The notes under the pieces are model-generated. The model saw nothing but the letters and a program-made list of their open reading frames with translations, was not told where the DNA came from and searched no databases. The position numbers and the translations under genes are program-made. From an uncultured Granulosicoccus sp. (GTDB lineage: Bacteria; Pseudomonadota; Gammaproteobacteria; Granulosicoccales; Granulosicoccaceae), in assembly GCA_947492525.1 (NCBI GenBank), contig CANLNQ010000014.1:1-64000 (forward strand): 64,000 nt of DNA, read 5' to 3'. Numbering within the stretch: position 1 is the first letter of the stretch; the number at the start of each line of letters is the position of its first letter. Shown here piece after piece: positions 44,132 to 53,161 of the stretch.

Positions 44132-45163
44132 ATGGTAGGAGAATCAGCCGCGGGTGCAGCGTTGCCTGGAACCAAGAAAAAGCGCCACTGGCCGCCAGAG
44201 CTGAATGCCCTGATCGGACTGATCGGTATCGCGATCATCTTCGAGATACTGGGCTGGGTGGTTCGCGATCAGAGCTTCTTCGGCAACATCGTTCGACTCA
44301 AGATCATGATTCTGCAGGTATCGATCATCGGTATCATCGCGATCGGTGTCACGCAGGTCATCATCACTGGCGGTATCGATCTCTCATCCGGTTCGGTTGT
44401 GGGTGCCACGGCAATGATCGCCATGAGCTTTGCGCAGGTCGGCACTTACGATAAGGCGATCTTCCTGGAGCAGGGTTGGGTGGATCTGCCAGTCATCGTA
44501 CCCATCATCGTTGGACTGGCCTGTGGACTGTTGGCAGGCTTCATCAACGGCGCCCTGATCGCGTACACGAAGATTCCGCCATTCATCGCCACACTTGGCA
44601 TGATGGTCTCGGCCCGGGGTGTGGCCAAGTGGTGGACCAAGGGTCAGCCAGTGTCCTTTCCCACCGACCAGTTCGCCGCGTTGGGTGAAGGCATGATGCC
44701 GGTGTTCATCTTCCTGGGGATTCTGCTTCTGTTCCACCTGATCATGACCTATACCGTCTATGGCAAGCACACCTATGCCATCGGTTCCAACCAGGACGCC
44801 GCTCGCATGTCGGGTATCAACGTCGAACGGCATCTGGTGCTGGTCTATTCCATCGCCGGATTGCTTGCCGGGGTGGCGGCAATGGTTCTGGCAGCCCGTG
44901 GTCTGACGGCGCAATCCGGCATGGGCGTGATGTACGAGCTTGATGCCATCGCCATGACCGTCATCGGCGGCGTATCGCTGGCCGGAGGACGTGGCTCTCT
45001 GATTGGTACGGCTATCGGCATGCTGATTTTCGGTGTCATCATTTCCGGGTTCACCTTTATCCGGCTGGACGCCTTCTATCAGGAAATGATCAAGGGCGGG
45101 ATCATCGTGGGAGCGGTGGTTGCCGATGTCTATCGTCAGAAACGACGCGCAGCGGAGAGTTGA
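44132..45163 (+). CDS. Sugar (probably inositol) ABC transporter, permease
   Basis: 343 residues, about nine or ten hydrophobic helices after a basic KKKRHWPPE start. BPD_transp_2 motifs: TGGIDLSSGSVVGATAM, and the cytoplasmic loop YGKHTYAIGSNQDAARMSGIN. It forms the channel for the preceding binding protein. The ATPase start is five bases after its stop, so the two are coupled. Confidence 0.88.
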   Translation: MVGESAAGAALPGTKKKRHWPPELNALIGLIGIAIIFEILGWVVRDQSFFGNIVRLKIMILQVSIIGIIAIGVTQVIITGGIDLSSGSVVGATAMIAMSFAQVGTYDKAIFLEQGWVDLPVIVPIIVGLACGLLAGFINGALIAYTKIPPFIATLGMMVSARGVAKWWTKGQPVSFPTDQFAALGEGMMPVFIFLGILLLFHLIMTYTVYGKHTYAIGSNQDAARMSGINVERHLVLVYSIAGLLAGVAAMVLAARGLTAQSGMGVMYELDAIAMTVIGGVSLAGGRGSLIGTAIGMLIFGVIISGFTFIRLDAFYQEMIKGGIIVGAVVADVYRQKRRAAES

Positions 45164-45168
45164 AGAAC

Positions 45169-45939
45169 ATGAGCGATATCATTCTCAAGACCGAAGGACT
45201 GACCAAGCACTACGGTGGTGTGCACGCGCTCAACGATGCGAATTTCGAGCTGCGTGCCGGTGAACACGTTGCCATCATGGGTGATAATGGAGCCGGCAAA
45301 TCCACCTTTGTCCGGCAGATCACCGGCGTCGAACGGCCCACGCGGGGCAAGTTGTTCTTCCTTGGCAAGGAGGTACATTTCTCCGGTCCGCTGGATGCAC
45401 GTGAAGCGGGTATCGAGACCGTGTTTCAGACCCTGGCATTGGCTGATGATCTGGATGTGCCGTCCAATCTGTTTCTCGGTCGCGAGAAGACGCTGTTGAA
45501 TCTGGGGCCGTTTTCCATTCTTGATCGACGCGGCATGCGCAAGGCCACCGAGGAAGGCTTGAAGCGGACAGCGGTGAAGATTCCCAATATCAATAACCCG
45601 ATTCGCAATATGTCAGGGGGGCAGCGTCAGTGCGTGGCCATCGCCCGAACAGCCACCTTCCATTCGAAGCTGACCATCATGGATGAGCCGACGGCAGCTC
45701 TGGGGGTCCAGGAAACCGAACAGGTCGAGAATATCGTGAGGACCCTCAAGGCGGCAGGTGAACCACTGATCCTGATCAGTCACAACATGCGGCAGGTTTT
45801 CGATCTGGTTGATCGTATAATCGTGTTTCGTCGGGGACGAATCGTGGCCAACCTGAACGCGTCGGAAACGGACGGGCAGGATGTCGTCGCCTACATCACG
45901 GGTGCCAAGACCGGTGCCGAATACGCAGGCGCTGCCTGA
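45169..45939 (+). CDS. Sugar ABC transporter ATPase, single-domain (probably inositol)
   Basis: 256 residues from the ATG at 45169. Walker A GDNGAGKST, signature MSGGQRQC, Walker [13 protein letters not shown]-loop SHN (Asn follows His instead of Asp). One cassette only, like the xylose ATPase here and FrcA, and unlike double-cassette RbsA/IatA. A homodimer is expected. It powers uptake through the upstream permease. Confidence 0.9.
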   Translation: MSDIILKTEGLTKHYGGVHALNDANFELRAGEHVAIMGDNGAGKSTFVRQITGVERPTRGKLFFLGKEVHFSGPLDAREAGIETVFQTLALADDLDVPSNLFLGREKTLLNLGPFSILDRRGMRKATEEGLKRTAVKIPNINNPIRNMSGGQRQCVAIARTATFHSKLTIMDEPTAALGVQETEQVENIVRTLKAAGEPLILISHNMRQVFDLVDRIIVFRRGRIVANLNASETDGQDVVAYITGAKTGAEYAGAA

Positions 45940-45961
45940 TGCAGATACTAAAACGCATACC

Positions 45962-46162
45962 ATGCAACTTTTCGAACTTCAGATAGATTTCTTCCGGCCA
46001 GTATGGCGTCGCTTCGTACTGGTCGCCATCTGTCTGGGCTGGGCCATCTTCGAATTCATGACGGCTGCACCGTTCTGGGGGATGATTTTCGGTGCGCTGG
46101 GTGTGTATGCATTCTGGCAATTGTTCCTCTGTCGCTGGCCGGATGACAGTGCCGGACACTGA
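45962..46162 (+). CDS. Small membrane protein, function unknown
   Basis: 66 residues starting MQLFELQIDFFRPVWRR, with two closely spaced hydrophobic helices (about 17-35 and 37-55). The aromatic-rich start DFFRPVWRR is distinctive. I recall similar small proteins beside sugar transporter operons in other proteobacteria, but I know no function. It lies 22 bases after the ATPase gene and three bases before the LacI start, so it is in the operon. Confidence 0.65.
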   Translation: MQLFELQIDFFRPVWRRFVLVAICLGWAIFEFMTAAPFWGMIFGALGVYAFWQLFLCRWPDDSAGH

Positions 46163-46165
46163 GTC

Positions 46166-47167
46166 GTGAGCGTGGTCACACTCAAGGACGTGGCGGAGAG
46201 AGCGGGAGTGTCCCGTTCCGCCGTGTCTCGCGCCTTCACCGATGGTGCCTCGGTATCGGAGTCCATGCGGCGCAAGGTGGAGAAGGCGGCGGAAGAACTG
46301 GGCTACATGCCGAACGCGCTGGCATCGAGCCTGACCACCGGTCGTACGCGGCTGATCGGCCTGGTGTCCAACAACTTTCACAACCCGATATTTCTGGAAG
46401 TCTTCGATCTCTTCACCCGCGGCTTGCAGGACAGGGGGCTGCGCCCCTTGCTGGTGAATCTCAGTGATGAGACAGACCCTGACAGTTCGCTGCGCATGTT
46501 GAGACAGTATTCGGTGGACGGCGTGATCGTGGCTTCCTCAACCCTGACCCCTGAATTCTCGCAGGCCTTTCGTCGTGCCGGCATGCCGGTCGTGCATTCC
46601 TTTGGGCGGCAGTCCAGCTCGCCTCAGGTGCACGTGGTCGGTATCGACAATGTCGAATGCGGTCGGATCGCCGCGCGTGAGCTCTTGGCTCGGGGGCATC
46701 AGCGAGTGGCCTTCATGGGAGGCCCGGAGACGGCTACCTCCACACAGGATCGCCAGGCGGGTTTTCTGGCAGAGCTTTCGCAATACCCGGATGTCGAGGT
46801 GTCCTGCTCGCACGCCGACAACTACTCCTTCGACGCTGGTCGCAGGGAAATGTTGCGACTGTTGCAGAGCCCGGCTGCGGAAGCCTATTTCTGTGGTGAC
46901 GATGTGTTGTCGATCGGCGCCTTGAGTGCCATTCGAGATGCAGGTTTGCGGGTACCCGAGGATGTGGGTGTCATCGGCTTGAACGACATGGAGATGGCAG
47001 GCTGGGAAAGCATTGCCTTGACAACCATCCGGCAGCCCATTGCGCAGATCATCAGCTCGTCGATCGAGCTGATTGTCGCCATGCTCGAGGAGCCGGATCG
47101 CTATCCGGAAGCCCGCTTGTTTCCCAGCACGGTGGTGGAGCGAAGCACCTTGCGGGCGCGTTGCTGA
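46166..47167 (+). CDS. LacI-family repressor of the inositol locus
   Basis: 333 residues from a GTG start. The N-terminal LacI helix-turn-helix reads TLKDVAERAGVSRSAVSRAFTDG and the hinge helix NALASSLTTGRT. A type I periplasmic-like effector domain follows (LIGLVSNNFHNPIF; VVGIDNVECGRIAARELL; VGVIGLNDMEMAGW). It is at the end of the transporter operon and next to iol genes. Its likely operator is TGCAACCGGTTGCA, found at two promoters of this locus. The inducer is probably an inositol derivative. Confidence 0.88.
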   Translation: MSVVTLKDVAERAGVSRSAVSRAFTDGASVSESMRRKVEKAAEELGYMPNALASSLTTGRTRLIGLVSNNFHNPIFLEVFDLFTRGLQDRGLRPLLVNLSDETDPDSSLRMLRQYSVDGVIVASSTLTPEFSQAFRRAGMPVVHSFGRQSSSPQVHVVGIDNVECGRIAARELLARGHQRVAFMGGPETATSTQDRQAGFLAELSQYPDVEVSCSHADNYSFDAGRREMLRLLQSPAAEAYFCGDDVLSIGALSAIRDAGLRVPEDVGVIGLNDMEMAGWESIALTTIRQPIAQIISSSIELIVAMLEEPDRYPEARLFPSTVVERSTLRARC

Positions 47168-47204
47168 TCGGCCTGATGCCGCTTTCACTCCAGCAGGTAC
47201 AGAC

Positions 47205-47237
47205 ACGATTCGCGGCGGCAACAGCGCCGCGAATCGT
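47205..47237. terminator. Strong bidirectional terminator hairpin
   Basis: A perfect 13-bp stem: ACGATTCGCGGCG (47205-47217) with CGCCGCGAATCGT (47225-47237) and a seven-base loop. It sits between the convergent LacI and Gfo/Idh/MocA genes. Confidence 0.85.
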
Positions 47238-47254
47238 CACTCCTCGGTAACAGT

Positions 47255-48412
47255 TCAGCGAAACATCGGCGGGCGAGCGTCCACCCACTGACCGTCGGCG
47301 GCACCGGAATCGGCGACGGCCACGACAGCTGCCATCGAGCGCAGGCCATCAACCGCCCGTGGGTACAGATTGGCTGCGGGATCGATGGCACGTCCCTCAT
47401 TGTTTGCCTGAATGGCTTCTGCGAGATCCTTGTAGATATTGGCGAAGGCCAGCGGCATGCCCTCGGCATGACCAATGGTGACGCGGGTCGTGCGGTCAGC
47501 CTCGGGTGAAAGACCGGCTTCGCCACGTTCGATGATCTGCACACGTTCGTTCAGCGGCATCCAGTAAAGCTGGTTAGGGTGCTCCTGAGACCAACGCAAA
47601 CCGCCTTTTTCACCGAACACCTGGATGCCCAGGCCGTGCTGTCGGCCAATGGCGATGGATGACGTCCACAGGCGACCGACGGTGCCACCACTCATGCGGA
47701 AATTGACCATTGCATCGTCTTCCAGTTCACGCGAGGCGATGCAGGAGACAGTATCAGCCGACAGGCGCGTGACTTCCTGCCCGGTCACAAAACTTGCCAT
47801 GTGCAGGGCATGAATGCCGCAATCGGCGAACTGTGCCGACACCCCTGCCTGGGCCGGGTCATAACGCCAGCGTACACGCGGGTTGTCCGCATCGGCCGCG
47901 TCAGCATGATGCCCGTGGGCAAACTCGGCATTGACGAGGCGAATGCTGCCCAGGTCGCCACGCGCAATCATGGCTCGCATGTGACGCACCAGAGAGTAAC
48001 CGGAATAGCCGTAGTTCACGGCGCAGATTCGCTGGTGCTGTTCTGCCGCTCTGACGATCTGCTCGCCTTCGTCCACAGTCATCGTCATGGGCTTTTCGCA
48101 CAGGACGTGAAAACCTGCTTCCAGAAAGGCCTTGGTGATTTCAAAATGTGTCGAGTTGGGCGTCGCGACGGTCACCAGCTGAATGCGATCCTCTCGCGCT
48201 GATTCGCCTGCCAGCATCTCTCGCCAGTCGCCGTAGGAGCGCTCTGAGGCAAGGCCCAGTTGCTGGCCATACTGACGCCCTTCATCAGGCCGGTGGTCCA
48301 GCGCTGCGGCGCTGAACTCGAACAAGCCATCCAGACCGGCGCCGAGACGATGAGCCGGCCCTATCTGGCTGCCTTCTCCACCGCCGATCATGCCCCATTG
48401 TATTTTCTTCAT
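47255..48412 (-). CDS. Gfo/Idh/MocA-family dehydrogenase, probable inositol dehydrogenase
   Basis: 385 residues from the ATG at 48412; an ATG 11 codons upstream overlaps iolE and lacks a ribosome site. Rossmann start IQWGMIGGGEGSQIGPAHR, then VATPNSTHFEI and the conserved CEKPMTMT. A C-terminal substrate domain follows (QFADCGIHALHMA with the catalytic-region His). It probably oxidises myo- or scyllo-inositol, or an inosose, with NAD(P). It is the only dehydrogenase in the iol block, so it may supply IolG activity. It follows iolE in the same operon. Confidence 0.82.
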   Translation of the reverse strand: MKKIQWGMIGGGEGSQIGPAHRLGAGLDGLFEFSAAALDHRPDEGRQYGQQLGLASERSYGDWREMLAGESAREDRIQLVTVATPNSTHFEITKAFLEAGFHVLCEKPMTMTVDEGEQIVRAAEQHQRICAVNYGYSGYSLVRHMRAMIARGDLGSIRLVNAEFAHGHHADAADADNPRVRWRYDPAQAGVSAQFADCGIHALHMASFVTGQEVTRLSADTVSCIASRELEDDAMVNFRMSGGTVGRLWTSSIAIGRQHGLGIQVFGEKGGLRWSQEHPNQLYWMPLNERVQIIERGEAGLSPEADRTTRVTIGHAEGMPLAFANIYKDLAEAIQANNEGRAIDPAANLYPRAVDGLRSMAAVVAVADSGAADGQWVDARPPMFR

Positions 48413-48437
48413 GGTCGTCAATCCGTGCTGTGGGGTA

Positions 48438-49331
48438 TCAGGCAAAGCCGATGGATTGCAGGTATTCGCGATTCAGGCGCGCATCGCCTTCCGGGTTCGG
48501 ATCCAGCAGCGGGTCGCAATCCTGTTCGATGGTGCACCAGCCTTCATAGGCGTTGTCCAGAAGCAGTTTGCGCACGGCCGGAAAGTCCACTTCACCGTCG
48601 GCGAGATTGCAGAAGATTCCCTGACCACAGGCGTCGTAGAAGCCTGTGCGGTTGGCAATGGCTGCGGCCTTCACCTTGGGGTCGGTCGATTTGAAATGCA
48701 CGTAGGTGATGCGATCCATATGGCGTTGCATGAAAGCGACAGGGTCGAAACCGGCGTAAGTGCAATGTCCGGTATCGATGCAGATCTTCAGTTCATCCGG
48801 ATCGGTTTCGCTCAATAGACGTTCCACTTCGGGTTCGAAATCCATGAAGCCACCGGCGTGTGGGTGAATCTCGGGAATGAGGCCGTACTCTTCACGACCC
48901 ATCTTCGCGATGGTCATGATGCGATCGCGATAGGCCTTCCATTCTGCGCTGTCCATCTGTTCGGCCTCATCGGCACGACCGGCGGTTGGCGCCCGGCGAG
49001 GGGAGATGGAATCGATCAGCACGAAATGACTCGCACCGTGTGCGCTCAATGCCTTGCAGGTCCTGACCGCACCATCCATGACATCGTCCCATTGAGCCGG
49101 ATCGTGAAAGGCGCGAAAGACCACACCCGCGATCAGCGTAAGGTCTCTGGCTGCCAGCGCATCACCCAGTTCGGCAGGGTCTTCGGGCATGTAGCCCACG
49201 GGGCCCAGTTCGATACCCGAGTAGCCGGCTCGACTGCATTGGTCCAGCACGGTCTGCCAATCGGGATTGCGTTCGTCTTGCGCGAACTCGACACCCCAGG
49301 AGCAGGGTGCATTGCCTATTCTTATCGTCAT
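48438..49331 (-). CDS. iolE: Inosose dehydratase
   Basis: 297 residues from the ATG at 49331 (TIRIGNAPCSWGVEF, the IolE N-terminus). A TIM barrel of the AP-endonuclease-2 superfamily with PEIHPHAGG, ICIDTGHCTYAG, THVHF-like TYVHFKS and CTIEQDCDP supplying metal ligands. It dehydrates scyllo-inosose to the 3D-(3,5/4)-trihydroxycyclohexane-dione, the substrate of IolD. Its promoter carries the shared LacI palindrome. Divergent from iolD. Confidence 0.92.
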   Translation of the reverse strand: MTIRIGNAPCSWGVEFAQDERNPDWQTVLDQCSRAGYSGIELGPVGYMPEDPAELGDALAARDLTLIAGVVFRAFHDPAQWDDVMDGAVRTCKALSAHGASHFVLIDSISPRRAPTAGRADEAEQMDSAEWKAYRDRIMTIAKMGREEYGLIPEIHPHAGGFMDFEPEVERLLSETDPDELKICIDTGHCTYAGFDPVAFMQRHMDRITYVHFKSTDPKVKAAAIANRTGFYDACGQGIFCNLADGEVDFPAVRKLLLDNAYEGWCTIEQDCDPLLDPNPEGDARLNREYLQSIGFA

Positions 49332-49352
49332 GTGTGGTGGGTTTCCAATGGT

Positions 49353-49380
49353 TTGCAACCGGTTGCATTTATTGTATTCT
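49353..49380 (+). promoter_or_regulatory. Candidate iolD promoter
   Basis: TTGCAA (49353-49358) and TATTCT (49375-49380), 16-bp spacer. The -35 hexamer is inside the LacI palindrome, so the same bound repressor could block iolD. Confidence 0.45.
49354..49367. promoter_or_regulatory. LacI-family operator, site 2
   Basis: The palindrome TGCAACCGGTTGCA is identical to the core of the site at 42100-42115. It lies between iolE and iolD, three bases downstream of the likely iolE -10 element and over the likely iolD -35 element. One site could therefore control both directions. Confidence 0.8.
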
Positions 49381-49400
49381 GTGGACTGTCAAACCGTCAA
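49371..49400 (-). promoter_or_regulatory. Candidate iolE promoter
   Basis: On the minus strand, TTGACG (49400-49395) and TACAAT (49376-49371) with an 18-bp spacer. The transcription start would fall inside the LacI palindrome, the usual place for a repressor site. Confidence 0.55.
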
Positions 49401-49451
49401 CACAAGGTGCTCATCCATTTTGAGCCCTCAACCCGATAGCGAGCATTGATC

Positions 49452-51329
49452 ATGGCTGATAGCAGCGCTGGCACGTTTACTCGACTCACACTGGCTCAGG
49501 CAATCGTCCGCTGGATGGCCAATCAGTACATTGTCATCGACGGCGAGGAGCAGCGCCTGTTCGGCGGCGGGTTCGGTATCTTCGGGCACGGCAATGTCAC
49601 CTGTCTGGGAGAGGCGCTGTACCAGAATCGCGATGCGCTGCCGCTGTATCGTGGCCAGAACGAGCAGAGCATGGGGTTTGCTGCCGCCGCCTATGCCAAG
49701 TATCACCTGCGCCGACGCATGATGTTCTGTACGGCCTCTGCAGGCCCCGGTACCTCCAATCTGCTGACCTCGGCTGCGCTGGCGCACGCCAATCGTCTGC
49801 CCATGCTGATGTTGTGTGGAGACGCCTATGTCACCCGATTGCCGGATCCGGTGCTGCAGCAGATGGAGCACTTCAACAACCCCTCTTTCGGTGTGAACGA
49901 TGCTTTCAAGGCGGTGACGCGCTACTGGGATCGCATCGTGCATCCCGCGCAGATCATCCAGAGTCTGCCCAATGCCATTGCCACCATGCTGGATCCGGCC
50001 GACTGCGGGCCTGCATTTCTGGGTTTGCCGCAGGATGTGCAGGGGTGGGCTTACGACTATCCGGAGAGCTTCTTCGAACGTCGTGTGCATCGCATCCGGC
50101 GCAGTACCCCCGATGTGCACGAATTGTCCGATGCCGTGACAAGGCTCAAGCAGGCTGAACGGCCGCTGATCATTGCCGGCGGCGGCGTGCAATACTCAGG
50201 TGCCGTCAAGGAGCTTGCCGCCTTTGCCGAGACGCACCGTATTCCCGTCGTGGAAACCATTGCGGGTCGTGCCAATCTCAAGGCCACGCACCCCCTGAAT
50301 GCAGGTCCCATCGGTGTCACGGGGTCGGACTCTGCCAACGCGCTGGCCGAAAGGGCCGATGTGATTCTGGCGGTCGGTACCCGATTGCAGGATTTCACCA
50401 CCGGCTCCTGGACGGCATTTGCGCAGGATGCCGATTTCATCTCGATCAATGCCGGGCGGCATGATGCCGGCAAGCACTGCTCCCTGCCAGTGGTGGGTGA
50501 TGCAAGACTGGCCCTGGAGCAGTTGTCGGTACTGATGGGCGGCCATGCCTGTCCGCAGTCCTGGGTCGATTTCGCCGCCGCGGAACGCGAAAAATGGGAT
50601 GCCTATGTGGCCGTGAATGTGGCTCATGGCAATCGCCCCAACTCCTATGCTCAGGCAATCGGTGTGGTCAACGAGCTTTGCGATCCGCAGGACAGAATTG
50701 TCGCGGCCGCCGGTGGTCTGCCGGCTGAAGTGACGGCCAACTGGCGAACGCTGGAGCTTGGCACGGTCGATGTCGAATTCGGATTTTCCTGCATGGGTTA
50801 CGAGATTGCCGGTGGCTGGGGTGCCAGAATTGCACAAGCGGAAAAGCAGGCAGACAAGGACACCATCGTCTTCACCGGTGACGGTTCCTACATGATGCTG
50901 AATTCGGATATCTACTCCAGCGTTCTGACTGACAAGAAACTGATCATCCTGGTGCTGGATAACGGGGGGTTTGCCGTTATCAACAAGTTGCAGAACAACA
51001 CCGGCAACGAGAGTTTCAACAACCTGATCGCGGATACGCCGACGGCGGTAGAGCCGTTTGCGGTCGATTTCGAAGCGCATGCGCACGCCATGGGCGCGAT
51101 TGCAGAGACGGTGCAGAATGCGGCTGAGCTTGGTGAGGCATTCAAACGCGCGAAGGCAGCCAGCAAGACCTCGGTCATCGTCATGAACGTGGATGCCTAT
51201 GAAGGCTGGACAACACAAGGTCATACCTGGTGGGAAGTCGGAACACCACAGGTGAGTGACAGTGACAGCGTCATGGAAGCACATCGGGAAGTGGAATCGA
51301 GCCGTGCTCGACAGCGTCGCGGCGTATGA
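49452..51329 (+). CDS. iolD: 3D-(3,5/4)-trihydroxycyclohexane-1,2-dione hydrolase
   Basis: 625 residues from the ATG at 49452; an in-frame TTG sits two codons upstream. A thiamine-diphosphate enzyme: RGQNEQSMGFAAAAYAK with the cofactor-activating Glu, TASAGPGTSNL, and the ThDP/Mg motif GDGSYMMLNSD near residue 475. It hydrolytically opens the inositol-derived ring to 5-deoxy-glucuronate. The stop overlaps the iolC start (ATGA). Confidence 0.94.
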   Translation: MADSSAGTFTRLTLAQAIVRWMANQYIVIDGEEQRLFGGGFGIFGHGNVTCLGEALYQNRDALPLYRGQNEQSMGFAAAAYAKYHLRRRMMFCTASAGPGTSNLLTSAALAHANRLPMLMLCGDAYVTRLPDPVLQQMEHFNNPSFGVNDAFKAVTRYWDRIVHPAQIIQSLPNAIATMLDPADCGPAFLGLPQDVQGWAYDYPESFFERRVHRIRRSTPDVHELSDAVTRLKQAERPLIIAGGGVQYSGAVKELAAFAETHRIPVVETIAGRANLKATHPLNAGPIGVTGSDSANALAERADVILAVGTRLQDFTTGSWTAFAQDADFISINAGRHDAGKHCSLPVVGDARLALEQLSVLMGGHACPQSWVDFAAAEREKWDAYVAVNVAHGNRPNSYAQAIGVVNELCDPQDRIVAAAGGLPAEVTANWRTLELGTVDVEFGFSCMGYEIAGGWGARIAQAEKQADKDTIVFTGDGSYMMLNSDIYSSVLTDKKLIILVLDNGGFAVINKLQNNTGNESFNNLIADTPTAVEPFAVDFEAHAHAMGAIAETVQNAAELGEAFKRAKAASKTSVIVMNVDAYEGWTTQGHTWWEVGTPQVSDSDSVMEAHREVESSRARQRRGV

Positions 51330-52306
51330 ACACCTCGAACATCCTGACGGGGAACCGCTTTGTCGTGTTGGGTCGGGCCGGCATGGATTTCAGCCCGGAG
51401 CCTGCGGGAACTGCCATTGAACAGGCCACGACATTCTCGGCCAGTCTCGGGGGCTCTTCTGCCAATATCTGCGTGGCCATCAATCGCCACGGCGGGCAGA
51501 CCTCACTGGTAACCTGTGTATCCGATGATGCCATCGGTCGCTTCGCCCTTGAGCAGCTGGATCACTACGGTGTGGACCGGCAGCATGTGCGCGCCGTTGG
51601 TGGCGAGTATCGTAATTCCCTGGCTGTGTCGGAGAGCCGGCTGGAAGGGCATCAAACCGTCATCTACCGCAATGGTGCGGCGGATTTCCAGATGGATATC
51701 AAGGATGTCGAAGCCGTGGACTATTCGCGATTCTCGGCGCTGATCACGACCGGTACGGTGCTGGCAGTCGAGCCGTCTCGCGGTGCGGCCTTCCGTGCTT
51801 TCGACCTTGCGCGCGCAGCAGGCATTCCATTGATCTTCGATGTGGATTACCGGCCCTACAGCTGGGCGTCAGCAGAAGAGGCCGCTGATGTCTACAGCCG
51901 GGCCGGTGAACTGTGCGACATCATCATCGGCAATGATGTCGAATTCGGTTTCATGGCAGGCCGTCATGACGCTGGACTGGACAAGGCGCGGCAACTGGTT
52001 CAGGGCGGTGCTGCCATCGTGGTCTACAAGATGGGTGAGCAGGGCGCCGTCACCTTGAGCGCCGATCAGGAGATTCGCACCGGTATCTATGCCGCCGACG
52101 CGCTCAAGCCAACCGGTGCCGGAGACAGTTTCATGGGCGGATTCATCGCCGCCCTGGCCGAAGGCCGCGAGTTGAAGGATGCCGTATTGCGCGGCTCTGC
52201 CTGTGCCTCCATGGTCGTCAGCCGTGTCGGCTGTGCCCCTGCCATGCCAACCACCGCCGAACTGGATGCCTTTCTGGCCACGCATCCCGGCCCCACTCAC
52301 AGTTGA
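51326..52306 (+). CDS. iolC: 5-dehydro-2-deoxygluconokinase
   Basis: 326 residues, PfkB/ribokinase fold. The N-terminal FSASLGGSSANICVAINRHGG and the catalytic anion-hole motif PTGAGDSFMGG (about 261-271) are clear. It phosphorylates 5-dehydro-2-deoxy-D-gluconate. It is the stand-alone kinase, without the DUF2090 aldolase-like extension found in many rhizobial IolC proteins; the aldolase gene iolJ is present separately. Confidence 0.93.
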   Translation: MNTSNILTGNRFVVLGRAGMDFSPEPAGTAIEQATTFSASLGGSSANICVAINRHGGQTSLVTCVSDDAIGRFALEQLDHYGVDRQHVRAVGGEYRNSLAVSESRLEGHQTVIYRNGAADFQMDIKDVEAVDYSRFSALITTGTVLAVEPSRGAAFRAFDLARAAGIPLIFDVDYRPYSWASAEEAADVYSRAGELCDIIIGNDVEFGFMAGRHDAGLDKARQLVQGGAAIVVYKMGEQGAVTLSADQEIRTGIYAADALKPTGAGDSFMGGFIAALAEGRELKDAVLRGSACASMVVSRVGCAPAMPTTAELDAFLATHPGPTHS

Positions 52307-52318
52307 AGGATACCTCTC

Positions 52319-53161
52319 ATGCACATTGCCCCCTATGACAACCAGAACAAGCCGATAGTCGACATCGACGACGCCACGGTTCCGTTGAACTACTTCAACA
52401 TCGTGAAGTTGAAGAAGGGTGAGGCCTTCGAATACACGGTGCCCGGCTATGAAACCTGTATCGTGCCGGCGACCGGTACCGTCCATGTGGACGTCGAAGG
52501 CGTCTCCTTCGAGTCGCTGGGCAATCGGGGTGTGGATGTCTGGGATGGCGAGCCCGAGGGTGTCTATGTGCCGGTCGGTGCGAAAGTGACGATGTCCTGT
52601 GTGTCCGATGCCGCGGAAGTGTTCGTGGCAGGGGCACGTTACGACAAGGTCCTCGATCCGTTCGATGTGCGCGTGGCCGAGCTGGATCGTGTGCAGTATG
52701 GCTCGGACGAGACGAAGACCCACAGAAAGATCAAGCACATTCTCGGGCAGAAGCAGCACGACAAGGTCGGACGATTGCTGGTCAGCGAACTGTTCACGGT
52801 GGGTCAGGGGGGCTGGTCCGGTTTTCCGTCGCACAAGCACGACACAGACCGCCTGCCGGATGAAACGCGCCATGACGAGACCTACAACTTCCGTTTCCGA
52901 CCCAATCATGGTTCCGGGGTGCAGATGTTGCAGCGGGTCGATAACGAACCGGGTGATGCTTATCACATCGTTGATGGTTCAACCATCTGTCTGGACAAGG
53001 GTTATCACCCCTGCGCCGCATTGCCCGGCTATGAAATGTACTACTTCACCATCCTGGGGGGATTGTCTCAGCGGTCTCTGGTGCAGTACTTCCAGCCGAC
53101 GCATGCCTACCAGATCGAGACGATCCCGGGCATCAAGGACATGATAGCGAAGTTCAAGTAA
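52319..53161 (+). CDS. iolB: 5-deoxy-glucuronate isomerase
   Basis: 280 residues, a bicupin. Conserved stretches: GWSGFPSHKHDTDRLPDETRHDET with the metal-binding His/Glu set, and GYHPCAALPGYEMYYF. It isomerises 5-deoxy-glucuronate to 5-dehydro-2-deoxygluconate, the substrate of IolC. It starts 12 bases after iolC, and its stop overlaps the iolJ start (TAATG). Confidence 0.94.
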   Translation: MHIAPYDNQNKPIVDIDDATVPLNYFNIVKLKKGEAFEYTVPGYETCIVPATGTVHVDVEGVSFESLGNRGVDVWDGEPEGVYVPVGAKVTMSCVSDAAEVFVAGARYDKVLDPFDVRVAELDRVQYGSDETKTHRKIKHILGQKQHDKVGRLLVSELFTVGQGGWSGFPSHKHDTDRLPDETRHDETYNFRFRPNHGSGVQMLQRVDNEPGDAYHIVDGSTICLDKGYHPCAALPGYEMYYFTILGGLSQRSLVQYFQPTHAYQIETIPGIKDMIAKFK

